Shown here one piece after another: positions 1-6,744 of a stretch of 27,731 nt of DNA. A program made the translations under genes and the position numbers. Below the pieces are notes generated by a model. The model made no database searches, was not told where the DNA came from, and saw only the letters and a program-made list of their open reading frames with translations. Positions within the stretch are counted from its first letter, which is position 1, and each line of letters starts with the position of its first letter. The stretch comes from Deltaproteobacteria bacterium (GTDB lineage: Bacteria; Desulfobacterota_B; Binatia; UBA9968): positions 1-27,731 of the forward strand of contig JACPSF010000189.1 of NCBI GenBank assembly GCA_016193385.1, read 5' to 3'.

Positions 1-1
1 A

Positions 2-1165
2 AAAGATGGTTTTCGCAGGCTGTCAGTTGACGAGCAAGTCGCGCTGCTCACGAAAATGCTCGCCGCCAGCCCCGGGTTTGAACTTCGCAATCCTGATATT
101 TCAAGCTGGCGGCAAGATCATCGTGACACGCTGTTTGAAAAGCTTACTGTCCGGGGTCAAAATGCCGCGCCCGCCCAAAAAAATGGAAAAAAGAGCACCT
201 TTACCCTCGCCGAGGCCACACGCATCGCCGAGGAGATGCGCGCGGTTCTCAGAGTCAAGTACCCGGATGCAGACTTGCCGGCCGTCAACGATCGAAAAAC
301 CGTCGAAAACCCGGCGCCCGCCCAAAAAAATGCCGAAAATGGCACCTTTTCCGAGGAAATACCGTTCACACCCCCGGATACAGAAAATGCAGCAGGACTT
401 CAGAATGCAACCCCCGGAGGTGTTGCATCAGGGGTTATCAGGTCTTCAGGGGTATTCAGTGGTCTTCAAGGCTGTTCAGGTATTCAAGGGGTTTCAAGGT
501 TTTTAGCGGCTCGTTTTCACTCGCCGCGCTCCCCCGATGATTTAAACGAGATTGACGTCGGGTCAGTAGCGGAAAGAACCGCCGATGAGATCGTAGAGCG
601 ATTGGATGCACGTGAAATCAAGCCGAACCGGGTGCTCTTCTTATACGCGAAGAGGCTGAAGGCTGTTATGGGATCGAAGCCGGGCTTCGATCTGCTTTGG
701 AGAGTTTTTAAAATCTTGACTGTTCGGATCGGTGATCTGCCTGGATGGGAGGATGAGGACGACGAAGAAAAAAAGTGGTTACAGTTTATGAATGCGTACA
801 AGGACGTGCGGTTCCCCGATGGTTGGAGTGTTCTGGACGTCGCCGTCGACATGGCGCAGGTGACCCAGGTCGAGCCGGTGGAAAACCTGCGGATGAAAGA
901 CGCGATCCTTGTCGCGAGTATAGCTTATGCACTGCGTACGCTCCTGGGCGACGAGAAAGCGTTGTTACTGCCTGTGGCCGATCTAAAAACCAGGTTGGGT
1001 AAGAGCTGTCAGCATTGGAGCGACGTGCTCGGCTGCCTTGTCTTTGCCGGTATCCTCGATGAACTGAACGGTGGTAAGTGGAGCAAGAAAGACCGCCGGG
1101 CGAAAGAGTACCGCTTCACCGCCGACAGCCGTCGCTACCGGGTCGTAAAGCTCCCGTTGAGCTGA
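2..1165 (+). CDS. C-terminal part of a possible mobile-element replication protein (5' end outside window)
   Basis: The frame is open from base 2, so the gene begins upstream; the first internal ATG is at 56. I do not recognise the family with certainty. The visible part has a low-complexity linker (roughly bases 160-510) with two copies of a PAQKN-x(3)-TF motif and a run of Ser/Gly-rich residues encoded by short DNA repeats. A folded C-terminal region of about 200 residues follows. Its last ~110 residues (VASIAYALRTLLG ... VLGCLVFAGILDEL ... AKEYRF) resemble the winged-helix tail seen in many phage and plasmid primase/helicase or replisome-organiser proteins; that is a pattern judgement, not a family match. 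An acidic patch (WEDEDDEEKK) sits mid-way. It leads a train of small plus-strand genes, with 11 bases to the next start. It could instead be a non-replicative DNA-binding protein. Confidence 0.55.
   Translation, partial: KDGFRRLSVDEQVALLTKMLAASPGFELRNPDISSWRQDHRDTLFEKLTVRGQNAAPAQKNGKKSTFTLAEATRIAEEMRAVLRVKYPDADLPAVNDRKTVENPAPAQKNAENGTFSEEIPFTPPDTENAAGLQNATPGGVASGVIRSSGVFSGLQGCSGIQGVSRFLAARFHSPRSPDDLNEIDVGSVAERTADEIVERLDAREIKPNRVLFLYAKRLKAVMGSKPGFDLLWRVFKILTVRIGDLPGWEDEDDEEKKWLQFMNAYKDVRFPDGWSVLDVAVDMAQVTQVEPVENLRMKDAILVASIAYALRTLLGDEKALLLPVADLKTRLGKSCQHWSDVLGCLVFAGILDELNGGKWSKKDRRAKEYRFTADSRRYRVVKLPLS
167..332 (+). repeat. Two exact copies of a 19-bp repeat, 147 bp apart
   Basis: GCGCCCGCCCAAAAAAATG is found at 167-185 and 314-332, an offset of 49 codons. 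Similarity continues on the 3' side as a GCACCTTT-like segment. Both copies are read in the same frame as PAQKN followed by TF, so the repeat duplicates a short peptide in the linker of the first gene. Each copy holds an A7 tract. Confidence 0.8.
428..503 (+). repeat. Eight-unit TCARGG micro-repeat array inside the first gene
   Basis: TCA triplets followed by R-G/T-G occur at 428, 438, 446, 456, 466, 476, 484 and 494, so the spacing is 10, 8, 10, 10, 10, 8 and 10 bases. The consensus unit is TCAGGGGTAT with shortened 8-base forms. The array is translated as a Ser/Gly-rich linker. It could be a linker expanded by slippage or an iteron-like protein-binding array. Confidence 0.75.
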
Positions 1166-1176
1166 GGGGAGGTTCT

Positions 1177-1314
1177 ATGAAGTCGGTGAAAGCTGCTGTC
1201 GTAGAGCCAAGACTGTGGATCGAGCCCGAAGATCTGGCCATCGATGAGGCGGTGGCGTATGCGACCCTGTGCAAGCGGATGGGAGTCGAACTCAAAGTTG
1301 AGAGGCAGAGGTGA
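1177..1314 (+). CDS. Small hypothetical protein, 45 aa
   Basis: The start is the ATG at 1177, preceded by a strong ribosome-binding site (GGGGAGG at 1166-1172). An upstream in-frame start at 1078 would overlap the preceding gene and lacks such a site. The product is a short amphipathic peptide (MKSVKAAVVEPRLW ... VELKVERQR) with no recognised domain. It sits 11 bases after the first gene and 3 bases before the next one, so it is probably co-transcribed with them. Confidence 0.55.
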   Translation: MKSVKAAVVEPRLWIEPEDLAIDEAVAYATLCKRMGVELKVERQR

Positions 1315-1317
1315 ACG

Positions 1318-1572
1318 ATGAATTTACTGCCCGAGGAAAGCAAAAAAGCCCTCGACGAGCTGTTTGAGCTTTTACCGGACGGGCAAGCCAAGGATGCGGT
1401 CGCCAAGCTTCGGCGGGATTTTACGGCGACGAACTATTCGCGGGCGACAGTGGCTCTGCTGATACAAGACGAGATCAGCGGAGCTTTGAAGCGACGCGAA
1501 CTAAACCCTGGAGTCAAGCTCCTGGAGAAAGCCTATGCGCCTATCAAGGCGGCGATAAAAGCCAGAAAGTGA
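1318..1572 (+). CDS. Hypothetical protein, 84 aa, helical
   Basis: This gene starts at an ATG with GAGGTGA just upstream, formed by the end of the preceding gene. The product is predicted to be mostly helical and is charged (LPEESKKALDELFELL ... LLEKAYAPIKAAIKARK), with no cysteines and no membrane segment. I recognise no family. The tight spacing on both sides (3 bases before, 1 base after) indicates one transcription unit leading to the tape-measure gene. Confidence 0.6.
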   Translation: MNLLPEESKKALDELFELLPDGQAKDAVAKLRRDFTATNYSRATVALLIQDEISGALKRRELNPGVKLLEKAYAPIKAAIKARK

Positions 1573-1589
1573 CATGAAATCCGATTTCA
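1573..1589. repeat. 17-bp dyad repeat, copy 1 of 3
   Basis: CATGAAATCCGATTTCA; the inner TGAAATC-C-GATTTCA is a perfect 7-bp inverted repeat around one central base. It lies one base after the stop codon of the 84-aa gene. Confidence 0.8.
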
Positions 1590-1798
1590 TCTCGCAGCAG
1601 CACCAGTCCGAGGCCGCCGACCGTCTGGTTACGGCGGTGCAGGATCTCGCGCAGCAGTTCGAAAGGCATCAAGCGCACATGACGACTCACGGATGCGTCA
1701 GATGCTGTGAGTTCTTCAAAACGTCAGCAGAGGCCGCGTTGGCGTTCGTAAATGCCCTCGGCGATCTGGCTGTATGCCAGCAGCGTATTTTGCATTAA
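1574..1798 (+). CDS. Hypothetical protein, 74 aa, with CxxCC motif
   Basis: The ATG lies one base after the preceding stop and is itself part of the 17-bp repeat at 1573-1589, so the first residues (MKSDF) are dictated by that DNA element. The product is helical, with a CVRCC cluster near residue 42 and a second lone Cys near residue 68, and has no membrane segment. Its place just upstream of the tape-measure gene resembles that of a tail-assembly chaperone, but the sequence alone does not show that function. Confidence 0.5.
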   Translation: MKSDFISQQHQSEAADRLVTAVQDLAQQFERHQAHMTTHGCVRCCEFFKTSAEAALAFVNALGDLAVCQQRILH

Positions 1799-1810
1799 TA
1801 GGAAAAACGT

Positions 1811-3418
1811 ATGGCGAATATTGGCGAGGTGATGGTGAAGCTCGGTGGTGACGCCCGTGGATTCGGCCAGGGCATCAGGGAAGTCCACTCCGGCCTTAGC
1901 GGCCTGCCCGGGCTGCTCAAGCAAGCGACGGCGACGATGGTCGGATTCGTCGGCGCTCAGGTAGGGCTGCGGGCAGTAGGGTTCGCGTTCGAGAGCATTA
2001 AGGGCTCAGTGATCGGCATGAACAAGACGCTGGAGATGTCGACTCTGCAGTTCGAGGTCCTGCTGGGTTCGTCGGAGGCGGCCAGGAAAAAGATCGCGTC
2101 TCTGTTCGAGTTCGCTGCGAAGACGCCTTTCGAAACCGGGCCCGTCATCAAGGCCAGCAAGCTGCTGCAGTCGTTCGGCAGTGATGCGCTGAATACAGAT
2201 GAGAATCTGCGTCGGGTTGGCGACGCGGCTGCGGTGGCAGGCGTTGAAATCTCTGAGATAGCGTTTTGGATCGGTCGGGCATTCGGCGCGGCGACTGCCG
2301 GAAGGCCGATGACTGATTCGATCAGACGCCTCCAGGAGCTAGCTGTCTTGACGCCGCAAACGGCCATGGAGCTTGAAAAGCTGACTGAGGCGGGTAAGAA
2401 AGGCGATGAAGTTTTTGGCCTGTTGATCGGCTCGTTCGACAGATTCAAAGGCGCGATGGAGAAGATGGCCGGGACATGGGAAGGTTTGACGTCGACGATT
2501 AAGGACGCTTGGGGCATTTTGACTGCCGGGGCGTTCAAGCCATTTTTCGACGCGCTCAAAGATGGCCTCAACGCCGTGGCTAAGTTTGGAGCCTTCGTGC
2601 AAACGATGTCTGCTCTTGGCGTCAACTTCCCGTCGATTGCGCGAACGGCGTCTGTCGTCACGCTTGCGCTCTCGTTAGCCGTGAAAGGGCTAGCGGCAGG
2701 GTTTGTGACGTTGGGGCTTGGTGTTTGGCCGGTGGTGATGGGACTTGCCGCTCTTTCCGATTTGACCGGTAGAACAACCGGTGGGTTCGACAAAATGCTT
2801 GGCGTCGGCGAGAAGATGTCCGCCAACCTGGAAACACTGGGTAAGTCGATCACGGCTGACGTTGCCGCACTGGGGAGCCAGGTGATGGGCATGTTTGGCG
2901 AAGTGATGACGGGGCCGACCCAACAGATGATGACGAGTTTAACTGGCGTCAGCGACAAGATAATCGGGATCGGCCAGTCGATGCAGACAGGGTTTGCCGA
3001 CAAGGTGCAGCTGGCGCTTCAGGGAGCGGGCGATCGTTTGACTGCACTGGGTCAGAAGGCCACAGCTGTTGGTGCGCAGGTAGCGACACCAGTGGTGGCC
3101 GAGCTCGGCGAGGTGCGTAAAGTCGTCAGTGAGAACGGCGCGATCCTGCTCACGAATTTGACTGACGCTGGCCTGGCCGCCCAAAAAGTTGCCACCGGGC
3201 TTGAGCAGGCGGCAGTGGAGACTCAAGAGATCAGCGCCGGCGTCGGAAGTGCGGCCGCCAACGTGAAAGACTTCGTCGACAAGGGCGCGGGGATTGGCGT
3301 GATGATCTCTGCAGCAACGGGCCAGGTGTGGACGTTGAATGGCGCTTTGGCGGAAACCAAATCAATGGTCGAGGCCATTCAGAGCAAGCTGCCACTTAAC
3401 TTCGCGGGGGCCAAGTGA
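1811..3418 (+). CDS. Phage-type tail tape-measure protein, 535 aa
   Basis: The N-terminal ~260 residues carry the conserved tape-measure module: a short beta-rich start (GEVMVKLGGDARGF), then TLEMSTLQFEVLLGSSEAA, AAKTPFETGPV and IGRAFGAATAGRPM, which I recognise from tape-measure proteins of long-tailed phages. Near residues 278-325 there is a long hydrophobic Gly/Ala/Leu stretch, as usual for these proteins. The C-terminal part is repetitive and helical (VSENGAILLTNLTDAG, LEQAAVETQEI). In this family, protein length sets tail length; 535 residues is short and would imply a short tail or a tail-like particle. An AGGAAAA site precedes the ATG. No capsid, portal or terminase gene is visible, so whether this is a complete phage cannot be judged here. 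Confidence 0.85.
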   Translation: MANIGEVMVKLGGDARGFGQGIREVHSGLSGLPGLLKQATATMVGFVGAQVGLRAVGFAFESIKGSVIGMNKTLEMSTLQFEVLLGSSEAARKKIASLFEFAAKTPFETGPVIKASKLLQSFGSDALNTDENLRRVGDAAAVAGVEISEIAFWIGRAFGAATAGRPMTDSIRRLQELAVLTPQTAMELEKLTEAGKKGDEVFGLLIGSFDRFKGAMEKMAGTWEGLTSTIKDAWGILTAGAFKPFFDALKDGLNAVAKFGAFVQTMSALGVNFPSIARTASVVTLALSLAVKGLAAGFVTLGLGVWPVVMGLAALSDLTGRTTGGFDKMLGVGEKMSANLETLGKSITADVAALGSQVMGMFGEVMTGPTQQMMTSLTGVSDKIIGIGQSMQTGFADKVQLALQGAGDRLTALGQKATAVGAQVATPVVAELGEVRKVVSENGAILLTNLTDAGLAAQKVATGLEQAAVETQEISAGVGSAAANVKDFVDKGAGIGVMISAATGQVWTLNGALAETKSMVEAIQSKLPLNFAGAK

Positions 3419-3439
3419 AACCGATGCGGAGGATGACAG

Positions 3440-3616
3440 GTGGCCGATAGTCCGCAGGAAGAGAGTCTGGCTAAGATCAACGCGCAGCTTCGTGAGACGT
3501 TGGTGCTGGTTTCTGGCATTAACAAAGCCGCCGAGCGGCGCGGAGATTCGCGGATTGAGCAGAATCTTGAGACTGAACTTCGGCGGACGAGGCTTACGAC
3601 GAACGAAGCTGAGTGA
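3440..3616 (+). CDS. Small coiled-coil protein with GTG start, 58 aa
   Basis: A 58-codon frame opens at a GTG with a near-ideal ribosome-binding site (GGAGG at 3428-3432, 7-base spacing) and ends at a TGA at 3614. The product is acidic to neutral and helical, with regular Leu/Ile spacing (LAKINAQLRETLVLVSGINK ... IEQNLETELRRTRL), a likely coiled coil. It begins 21 bases after the tape-measure stop and probably belongs to the same transcript. Function unknown; a small tail or tail-assembly accessory is a guess from position only. Confidence 0.6.
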   Translation: MADSPQEESLAKINAQLRETLVLVSGINKAAERRGDSRIEQNLETELRRTRLTTNEAE

Positions 3617-3629
3617 AACTGTTAGTGTG

Positions 3630-3962
3630 TTAGCCGTGATACCACCAAGCACCGATCTTGCCGACTATGAAGACCAGTATGCCAGTGAATAGGCTGAGGC
3701 TTGCCAGGCCCAGAGCGGGGAAACCGCCGAGGAAGGAGATGCCATCTGTCGGACCGATTGCCACACCTGTAATGCCAGCGATTGCTGCAGCCGCGCCGGT
3801 CAGTTGCGTAGCTTTCCACGCCCGACCAGTGGCCTGGATGGTGACGGCTGATCTAATTGGCGCGCCGCAGCCGGGACAGGTCACAGCGCGGGAGGATATC
3901 TCCCTGTCGCAATCGGGGCAGCGGATAAGCATCCGGTTCTGTTGATTCTGAACGGCGGTCAC
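3630..3962 (-). CDS. Zinc-ribbon protein with C-terminal membrane segments, 110 aa
   Basis: The only clear minus-strand gene in the element. The N-terminus has a CPDC-x(10)-CPGCG zinc ribbon (residues ~15-33), a widespread type in small membrane-anchored bacterial proteins. Two hydrophobic stretches follow, TGAAAAIAGITGVAIG and LASLSLFTGILVFIVGKIG, giving two probable transmembrane helices. Translation could start at the GTG at 3962 or the ATG at about 3932 (MLIRCPDC); neither has a strong ribosome-binding site. It converges on the coiled-coil gene, with 13 bases between the stops. Its opposite orientation suggests separate expression, as for a lysogenic-conversion gene, but that is inference. 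Confidence 0.7.
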   Translation of the reverse strand: MTAVQNQQNRMLIRCPDCDREISSRAVTCPGCGAPIRSAVTIQATGRAWKATQLTGAAAAIAGITGVAIGPTDGISFLGGFPALGLASLSLFTGILVFIVGKIGAWWYHG

Positions 3963-4005
3963 AGGCGTACAGGGTAGGTTAAAAGGCGTATGTTTGTCAA
4001 AGGCG

Positions 4006-4022
4006 CATGAAATCCGATTTCA
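4006..4022. repeat. 17-bp dyad repeat, copy 2 of 3
   Basis: Identical to copies 1 and 3. It lies in the short region between the divergent zinc-ribbon gene and the next plus-strand genes. The 19 bases before it (ATGTTTGTCAAAGGCG...) match those before copy 3 with few differences and would encode MFVKGA-stop, against MFDDGA-stop at the end of the metalloprotease gene. Copy 2 may therefore include the remnant of a gene end. Confidence 0.8.
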
Positions 4023-4038
4023 AATTTTGAGGTGAGCG

Positions 4039-4152
4039 ATGAAGCCGAAAAAGCCGCATAAAACGAGAGAAGAGAAAAAGCCGTCCAAGCGGGAGCTTGA
4101 AGAACAGCTCGCGCAAAGGCGGACGTTTCTGGAGAAGGCGATCAAAAAATAG
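4039..4152 (+). CDS. Very small basic protein, 37 aa
   Basis: The ATG follows GAGGTGA with good spacing; the stop is the TAG at 4150, which also forms part of the ribosome-binding site of the next gene (TAGGAGGGG). The product is highly basic and helical (MKPKKPHKTREEKK ... FLEKAIKK). It resembles many unannotated short phage peptides, and I recognise no family. The translational arrangement argues that it is real. Confidence 0.5.
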   Translation: MKPKKPHKTREEKKPSKRELEEQLAQRRTFLEKAIKK

Positions 4153-4161
4153 GAGGGGAAC

Positions 4162-4497
4162 ATGAGACCGAGAGATGTTTTTCCGATCTTGGATTTAGAC
4201 GCCCTAAAAATAGCCATCCAATCCTCGATTCGGCGGCAAGTCAGTGAGTTTATGGGAAGATTGGTGGATGATACATCAAGCCCGTCGAAGGGCGGAGACT
4301 TCGTACTGACGCTCAAAGAAGGACCCTCGCTTCGCGGCGCCAGACCTGATGAAGTAGTGCTCACCATCAAAGATTCGCCGCCTTCGTTTTCCGAGTTGGC
4401 GTCACGATCGGTTCGTTGGGCCAGATTAAGAGACGAAGCTAAGCCGGGAGCAGCGCCGGCGTCAGGAACAAATCGAGCGGGAAGCCGAACTGGATGA
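4162..4497 (+). CDS. Hypothetical protein, 111 aa
   Basis: Starts at an ATG preceded by AGGAGGGG, a strong ribosome-binding site. The first ~35 residues are helical (FPILDLDALKIAIQSSIRRQV). Two similar strands follow, FVLTLKEGPS and VVLTIKDSPP, an internal repeat about 20 residues apart. The tail is Ala/Gly/Arg-rich and probably disordered. No known domain was recognised. It is one of the tightly packed genes between repeat copies 2 and 3. Confidence 0.6.
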   Translation: MRPRDVFPILDLDALKIAIQSSIRRQVSEFMGRLVDDTSSPSKGGDFVLTLKEGPSLRGARPDEVVLTIKDSPPSFSELASRSVRWARLRDEAKPGAAPASGTNRAGSRTG

Positions 4498-4524
4498 CGG
4501 CCGGCTCGTACTTGTGAGGTAGTT

Positions 4525-5118
4525 ATGAGTATTTTTTCGAGAGAAAAAACCCGCATTGAAGTCCTAAGAGAAGAACTTCGGGCGTGCGAGTTGATCGACC
4601 ACGAGAATGCCGTCGCAACGGCGGCGGAGGAGCTCGGCAAGTTGCAGCGCGACCGAGAAGAGTGCTTTCAGCGCCACGAAAAATGGCGGTTGGCAATCGG
4701 CGGCTATGAGGATGCAGCTGTTGATCGGATGCTTAAGGGCGAGGAAGTGGGAGCTGATCTCGCCGAAGCCACGATGAAATTTGGTCAGGAAGCGGCGAAC
4801 CTGATACTGCTCAACCGAATGGTTGAAAAAGCGGAGCAAAAACTTCAGAACGCCCGCGAACAAGCCAAAACCCAACTGGCGGAGAAATCCGAGGCTCTTC
4901 GCAACGAACTCGTGGCAGTTCTCGCGGGCAGGCTCAAATTCGCCCAGGAAGTCGAAGTTGACTTGCTGGCGCACGAGGAGTGGGAACGCCGAATACTTGA
5001 AGGCGGTTGCTCGCGTGCGTCGATGTCCTTCCAACCGATCGCCCCTGAGACGGCAAGCAAAGATTCTTTGTTAGCCCTGTGGCTGCGGCACATCCGAAGC
5101 AATGGAATTGATGTATGA
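4525..5118 (+). CDS. Coiled-coil hypothetical protein, 197 aa
   Basis: A clear ATG start (MSIFSREKTRIEVLREEL) after GAGGTAG. Residues ~8-145 are long charged helices with heptad-like spacing (AAEELGKLQRDREECF, NRMVEKAEQKLQNAREQAKTQ), a probable extended coiled coil. The remaining ~50 residues are mixed (HEEWERRILEGG ... LLALWLRHIRSNG). It overlaps the next gene by four bases (ATGA), indicating translational coupling. A structural or scaffold-like role is possible; no family recognised. Confidence 0.65.
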   Translation: MSIFSREKTRIEVLREELRACELIDHENAVATAAEELGKLQRDREECFQRHEKWRLAIGGYEDAAVDRMLKGEEVGADLAEATMKFGQEAANLILLNRMVEKAEQKLQNAREQAKTQLAEKSEALRNELVAVLAGRLKFAQEVEVDLLAHEEWERRILEGGCSRASMSFQPIAPETASKDSLLALWLRHIRSNGIDV

Positions 5119-5876
5119 ACACGGGAGTTAGCACGCGACAGCCGGTAGCATCCTGGCTCGACGTTCGTATCGGGCAGCTTAGTAAGATGCTGCGGGAGTT
5201 GCTGGACGGGCTGTTCAGGTTCGTCGATAGGTCATGGATCGACGTATCGCGGGTCTTCGGTTCGAAAGAAGACGTTAGCCTAACTGAACGGTCGGGCGGC
5301 GGCGGCATCGTGCTTGAGCCTCCTGTCGTTACGATGCCATGCAATGTCGCGAATCCGTCAGTGACTTTTACCGTTAAGGGCAGTGGGCCGTTCCGATGGT
5401 CGACGAGCGGGGGCGGACTTGAGATAGCGGCGGACTCGAAGACTGCCGTGCTCAGGCCGTCAAAGAATGACGGGGCTGCAGTACCAGGCGATGCTTTTGT
5501 GCATGTCGTGAAATCTATCGTCGCTGGTTGCGGGGATGATGGCTACTACAGGCGCCTTGGATTTTGCAATGGTTCTCTAGCGCCGGCTGGAGGCACCCCT
5601 CCATGCTTTACGAGTGGGAATCCTGCTCCGGGATGCGCAGAAGGAGCGCCTGGATGCACAGTCCACGGATCTGGCGTCGAGGGGCCATGTAGCGTACCGG
5701 CGTGTGGTGATCAGTGCCAAGCCCCTGTGAATTTCGGCATAGTCTGTGATCTTAGAACGCCGTCGATGATAGCTCAGGGTTGTCGGCCCTGTCAGGTCCA
5801 GTTCAAAAGCGGCGTCGTTGTTACCGTAACGGACGCTCTAGGGCGGAGTGTGCAGGCAGTGGTCAGATCGGGATGA
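5115..5876 (+). CDS. Cysteine-rich protein with Ig-like strands, 253 aa
   Basis: Translationally coupled to the coiled-coil gene by an ATGA overlap. An amphipathic N-terminal helix region (~residues 1-45) has no signal peptide. A beta-rich module follows (VTFTVKGSGPFRWSTSGGGLEIAADS), of the type seen in bacterial Ig-like surface repeats. The middle third is Gly/Pro/Cys-rich with many cysteines in short spacings (PPCFTSGNPAPGCAEG, CGDQCQ, QGCRPCQ). The end, VVVTVTDALGRSVQAVVRSG, looks like the last strands of another Ig-like unit. It may be a tail-associated or virion-surface protein. High Cys content in a protein without an export signal is unusual. Confidence 0.65.
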   Translation: MNTGVSTRQPVASWLDVRIGQLSKMLRELLDGLFRFVDRSWIDVSRVFGSKEDVSLTERSGGGGIVLEPPVVTMPCNVANPSVTFTVKGSGPFRWSTSGGGLEIAADSKTAVLRPSKNDGAAVPGDAFVHVVKSIVAGCGDDGYYRRLGFCNGSLAPAGGTPPCFTSGNPAPGCAEGAPGCTVHGSGVEGPCSVPACGDQCQAPVNFGIVCDLRTPSMIAQGCRPCQVQFKSGVVVTVTDALGRSVQAVVRSG

Positions 5877-5905
5877 ATGCGCAGGACGCAGAAGGCCAGT
5901 AAGTC

Positions 5906-6493
5906 GTGGAGATTTTCGAGGGAGGCGCGGTTGACGGTGACAGGCTGATTGCGGCCACGCGGTTTTTTGTCGACAGCCGGGAAAATCGAGAGCGACTGGG
6001 CGCGCATTTGCAGCAGAGGCTTGAGAAAATCGGTGTCCGGTTCAGCCCGCCCGATCTTCCATCGTGCCCGTCTATTGAGGTAGTCGCGCCGGCAGAGTGG
6101 CCGGAAGTCGATGGGGAGAGCTACGGCGTCGTCTGGGTTGAGTGCGCTCGGTTGCCCGACGGCATTGAGTGCACTCGATTGCCCGAAAGCCTGTATGAAA
6201 TCAAGTTCATAAATTTCAAGATCCGCTGCGGTCGAGTTTGGTATCCGCACTTGTTTGCAAACGCCCTGCACGAAGCAGCGCATCTTGCGGAATGGCATGC
6301 CAGAATCGAAGCCAACGGAAACAGATTCACGTGGGCGGAGTGGCAACAAATCGAAAAGCTCGGTCACGGACGGTGCTTCGCGGAGATCGAGCATCTTCTG
6401 CAGCAGCGCAGCGTAGACCTTGGATTTTTTATTCCTGAGAGACCCAACGCGGTTCCGGACGAAGTTGCGGACATGTTTGACGACGGCGCATGA
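5906..6493 (+). CDS. Putative zinc metalloprotease (HEAAH), 195 aa
   Basis: Starts at the GTG at 5906, because an in-frame stop lies at 5900. The key motif is LHEAAHLAEWH at about residue 120, the HExxH signature of zincin metalloproteases; a following GHGRCFAEIEH may supply the third zinc ligand or help place it. There is no signal peptide and no membrane segment, so the enzyme would act in the cell or in a particle. A nine-residue tandem duplication (ECARLPDGI / ECTRLPESL, bases 6140-6193) lies just before the catalytic region. Its stop codon falls inside repeat copy 3. Substrate unknown; a virion-protein processing or host-directed protease are both possible. Confidence 0.7.
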   Translation: MEIFEGGAVDGDRLIAATRFFVDSRENRERLGAHLQQRLEKIGVRFSPPDLPSCPSIEVVAPAEWPEVDGESYGVVWVECARLPDGIECTRLPESLYEIKFINFKIRCGRVWYPHLFANALHEAAHLAEWHARIEANGNRFTWAEWQQIEKLGHGRCFAEIEHLLQQRSVDLGFFIPERPNAVPDEVADMFDDGA

Positions 6494-6505
6494 AATCCGA
6501 TTTCA
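6489..6505. repeat. 17-bp dyad repeat, copy 3 of 3
   Basis: CATGAAATCCGATTTCA again; its TGA at 6491-6493 is the stop codon of the metalloprotease gene. It marks the end of the coding block and the start of the non-coding region. Confidence 0.8.
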
Positions 6506-6563
6506 CCCTGGGTTGCCGGCTCGGTTCGCAGCGAGAATCTCCCTCGCGAGTAGCGTCTCCTGG

Positions 6564-6665
6564 TCGGCGTAAAAGAGTCAAATGCGAGACTTGACTTTTC
6601 CCCGGGGTTGCTAGAGCGACTGCGACGGCCGCTCGGCGTAAAAGCTGACAACGCTTTCCCCGGGG
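6564..6665. repeat. Two hairpin units ending in CCCCGGGG
   Basis: Both units begin TCGGCGTAAAAG (6564 and 6633), contain a stem (AGTCAA 6576-6581 with TTGACT 6591-6596; AAAGC 6641-6645 with GCTTT 6653-6657) and end in CCCCGGGG (6600-6607 and 6658-6665). The loops differ in sequence and length while the flanks and the stem layout are kept, which suggests selection for structure. Confidence 0.65.
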
Positions 6666-6744
6666 TCTGGGTTTTGTGGGCGATGGGTGAGCAAGGCGTT
6701 GTTCGTCGTGGGGGTTGGGGGGAAGCCACAGATAGTTTGAAACA

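Noticed and set aside
1957..3003. Long minus-strand frame (348 codons) opposite the tape-measure gene
   Set aside because: Ser/Pro/Ala-rich, no ribosome-binding site, and the plus-strand frame has a clear family match.
6490..6594. 34-codon frame starting in repeat copy 3 (MKSDFTLG)
   Set aside because: No ribosome-binding site; the shared MKSDF start comes from the DNA repeat and the rest is not protein-like.
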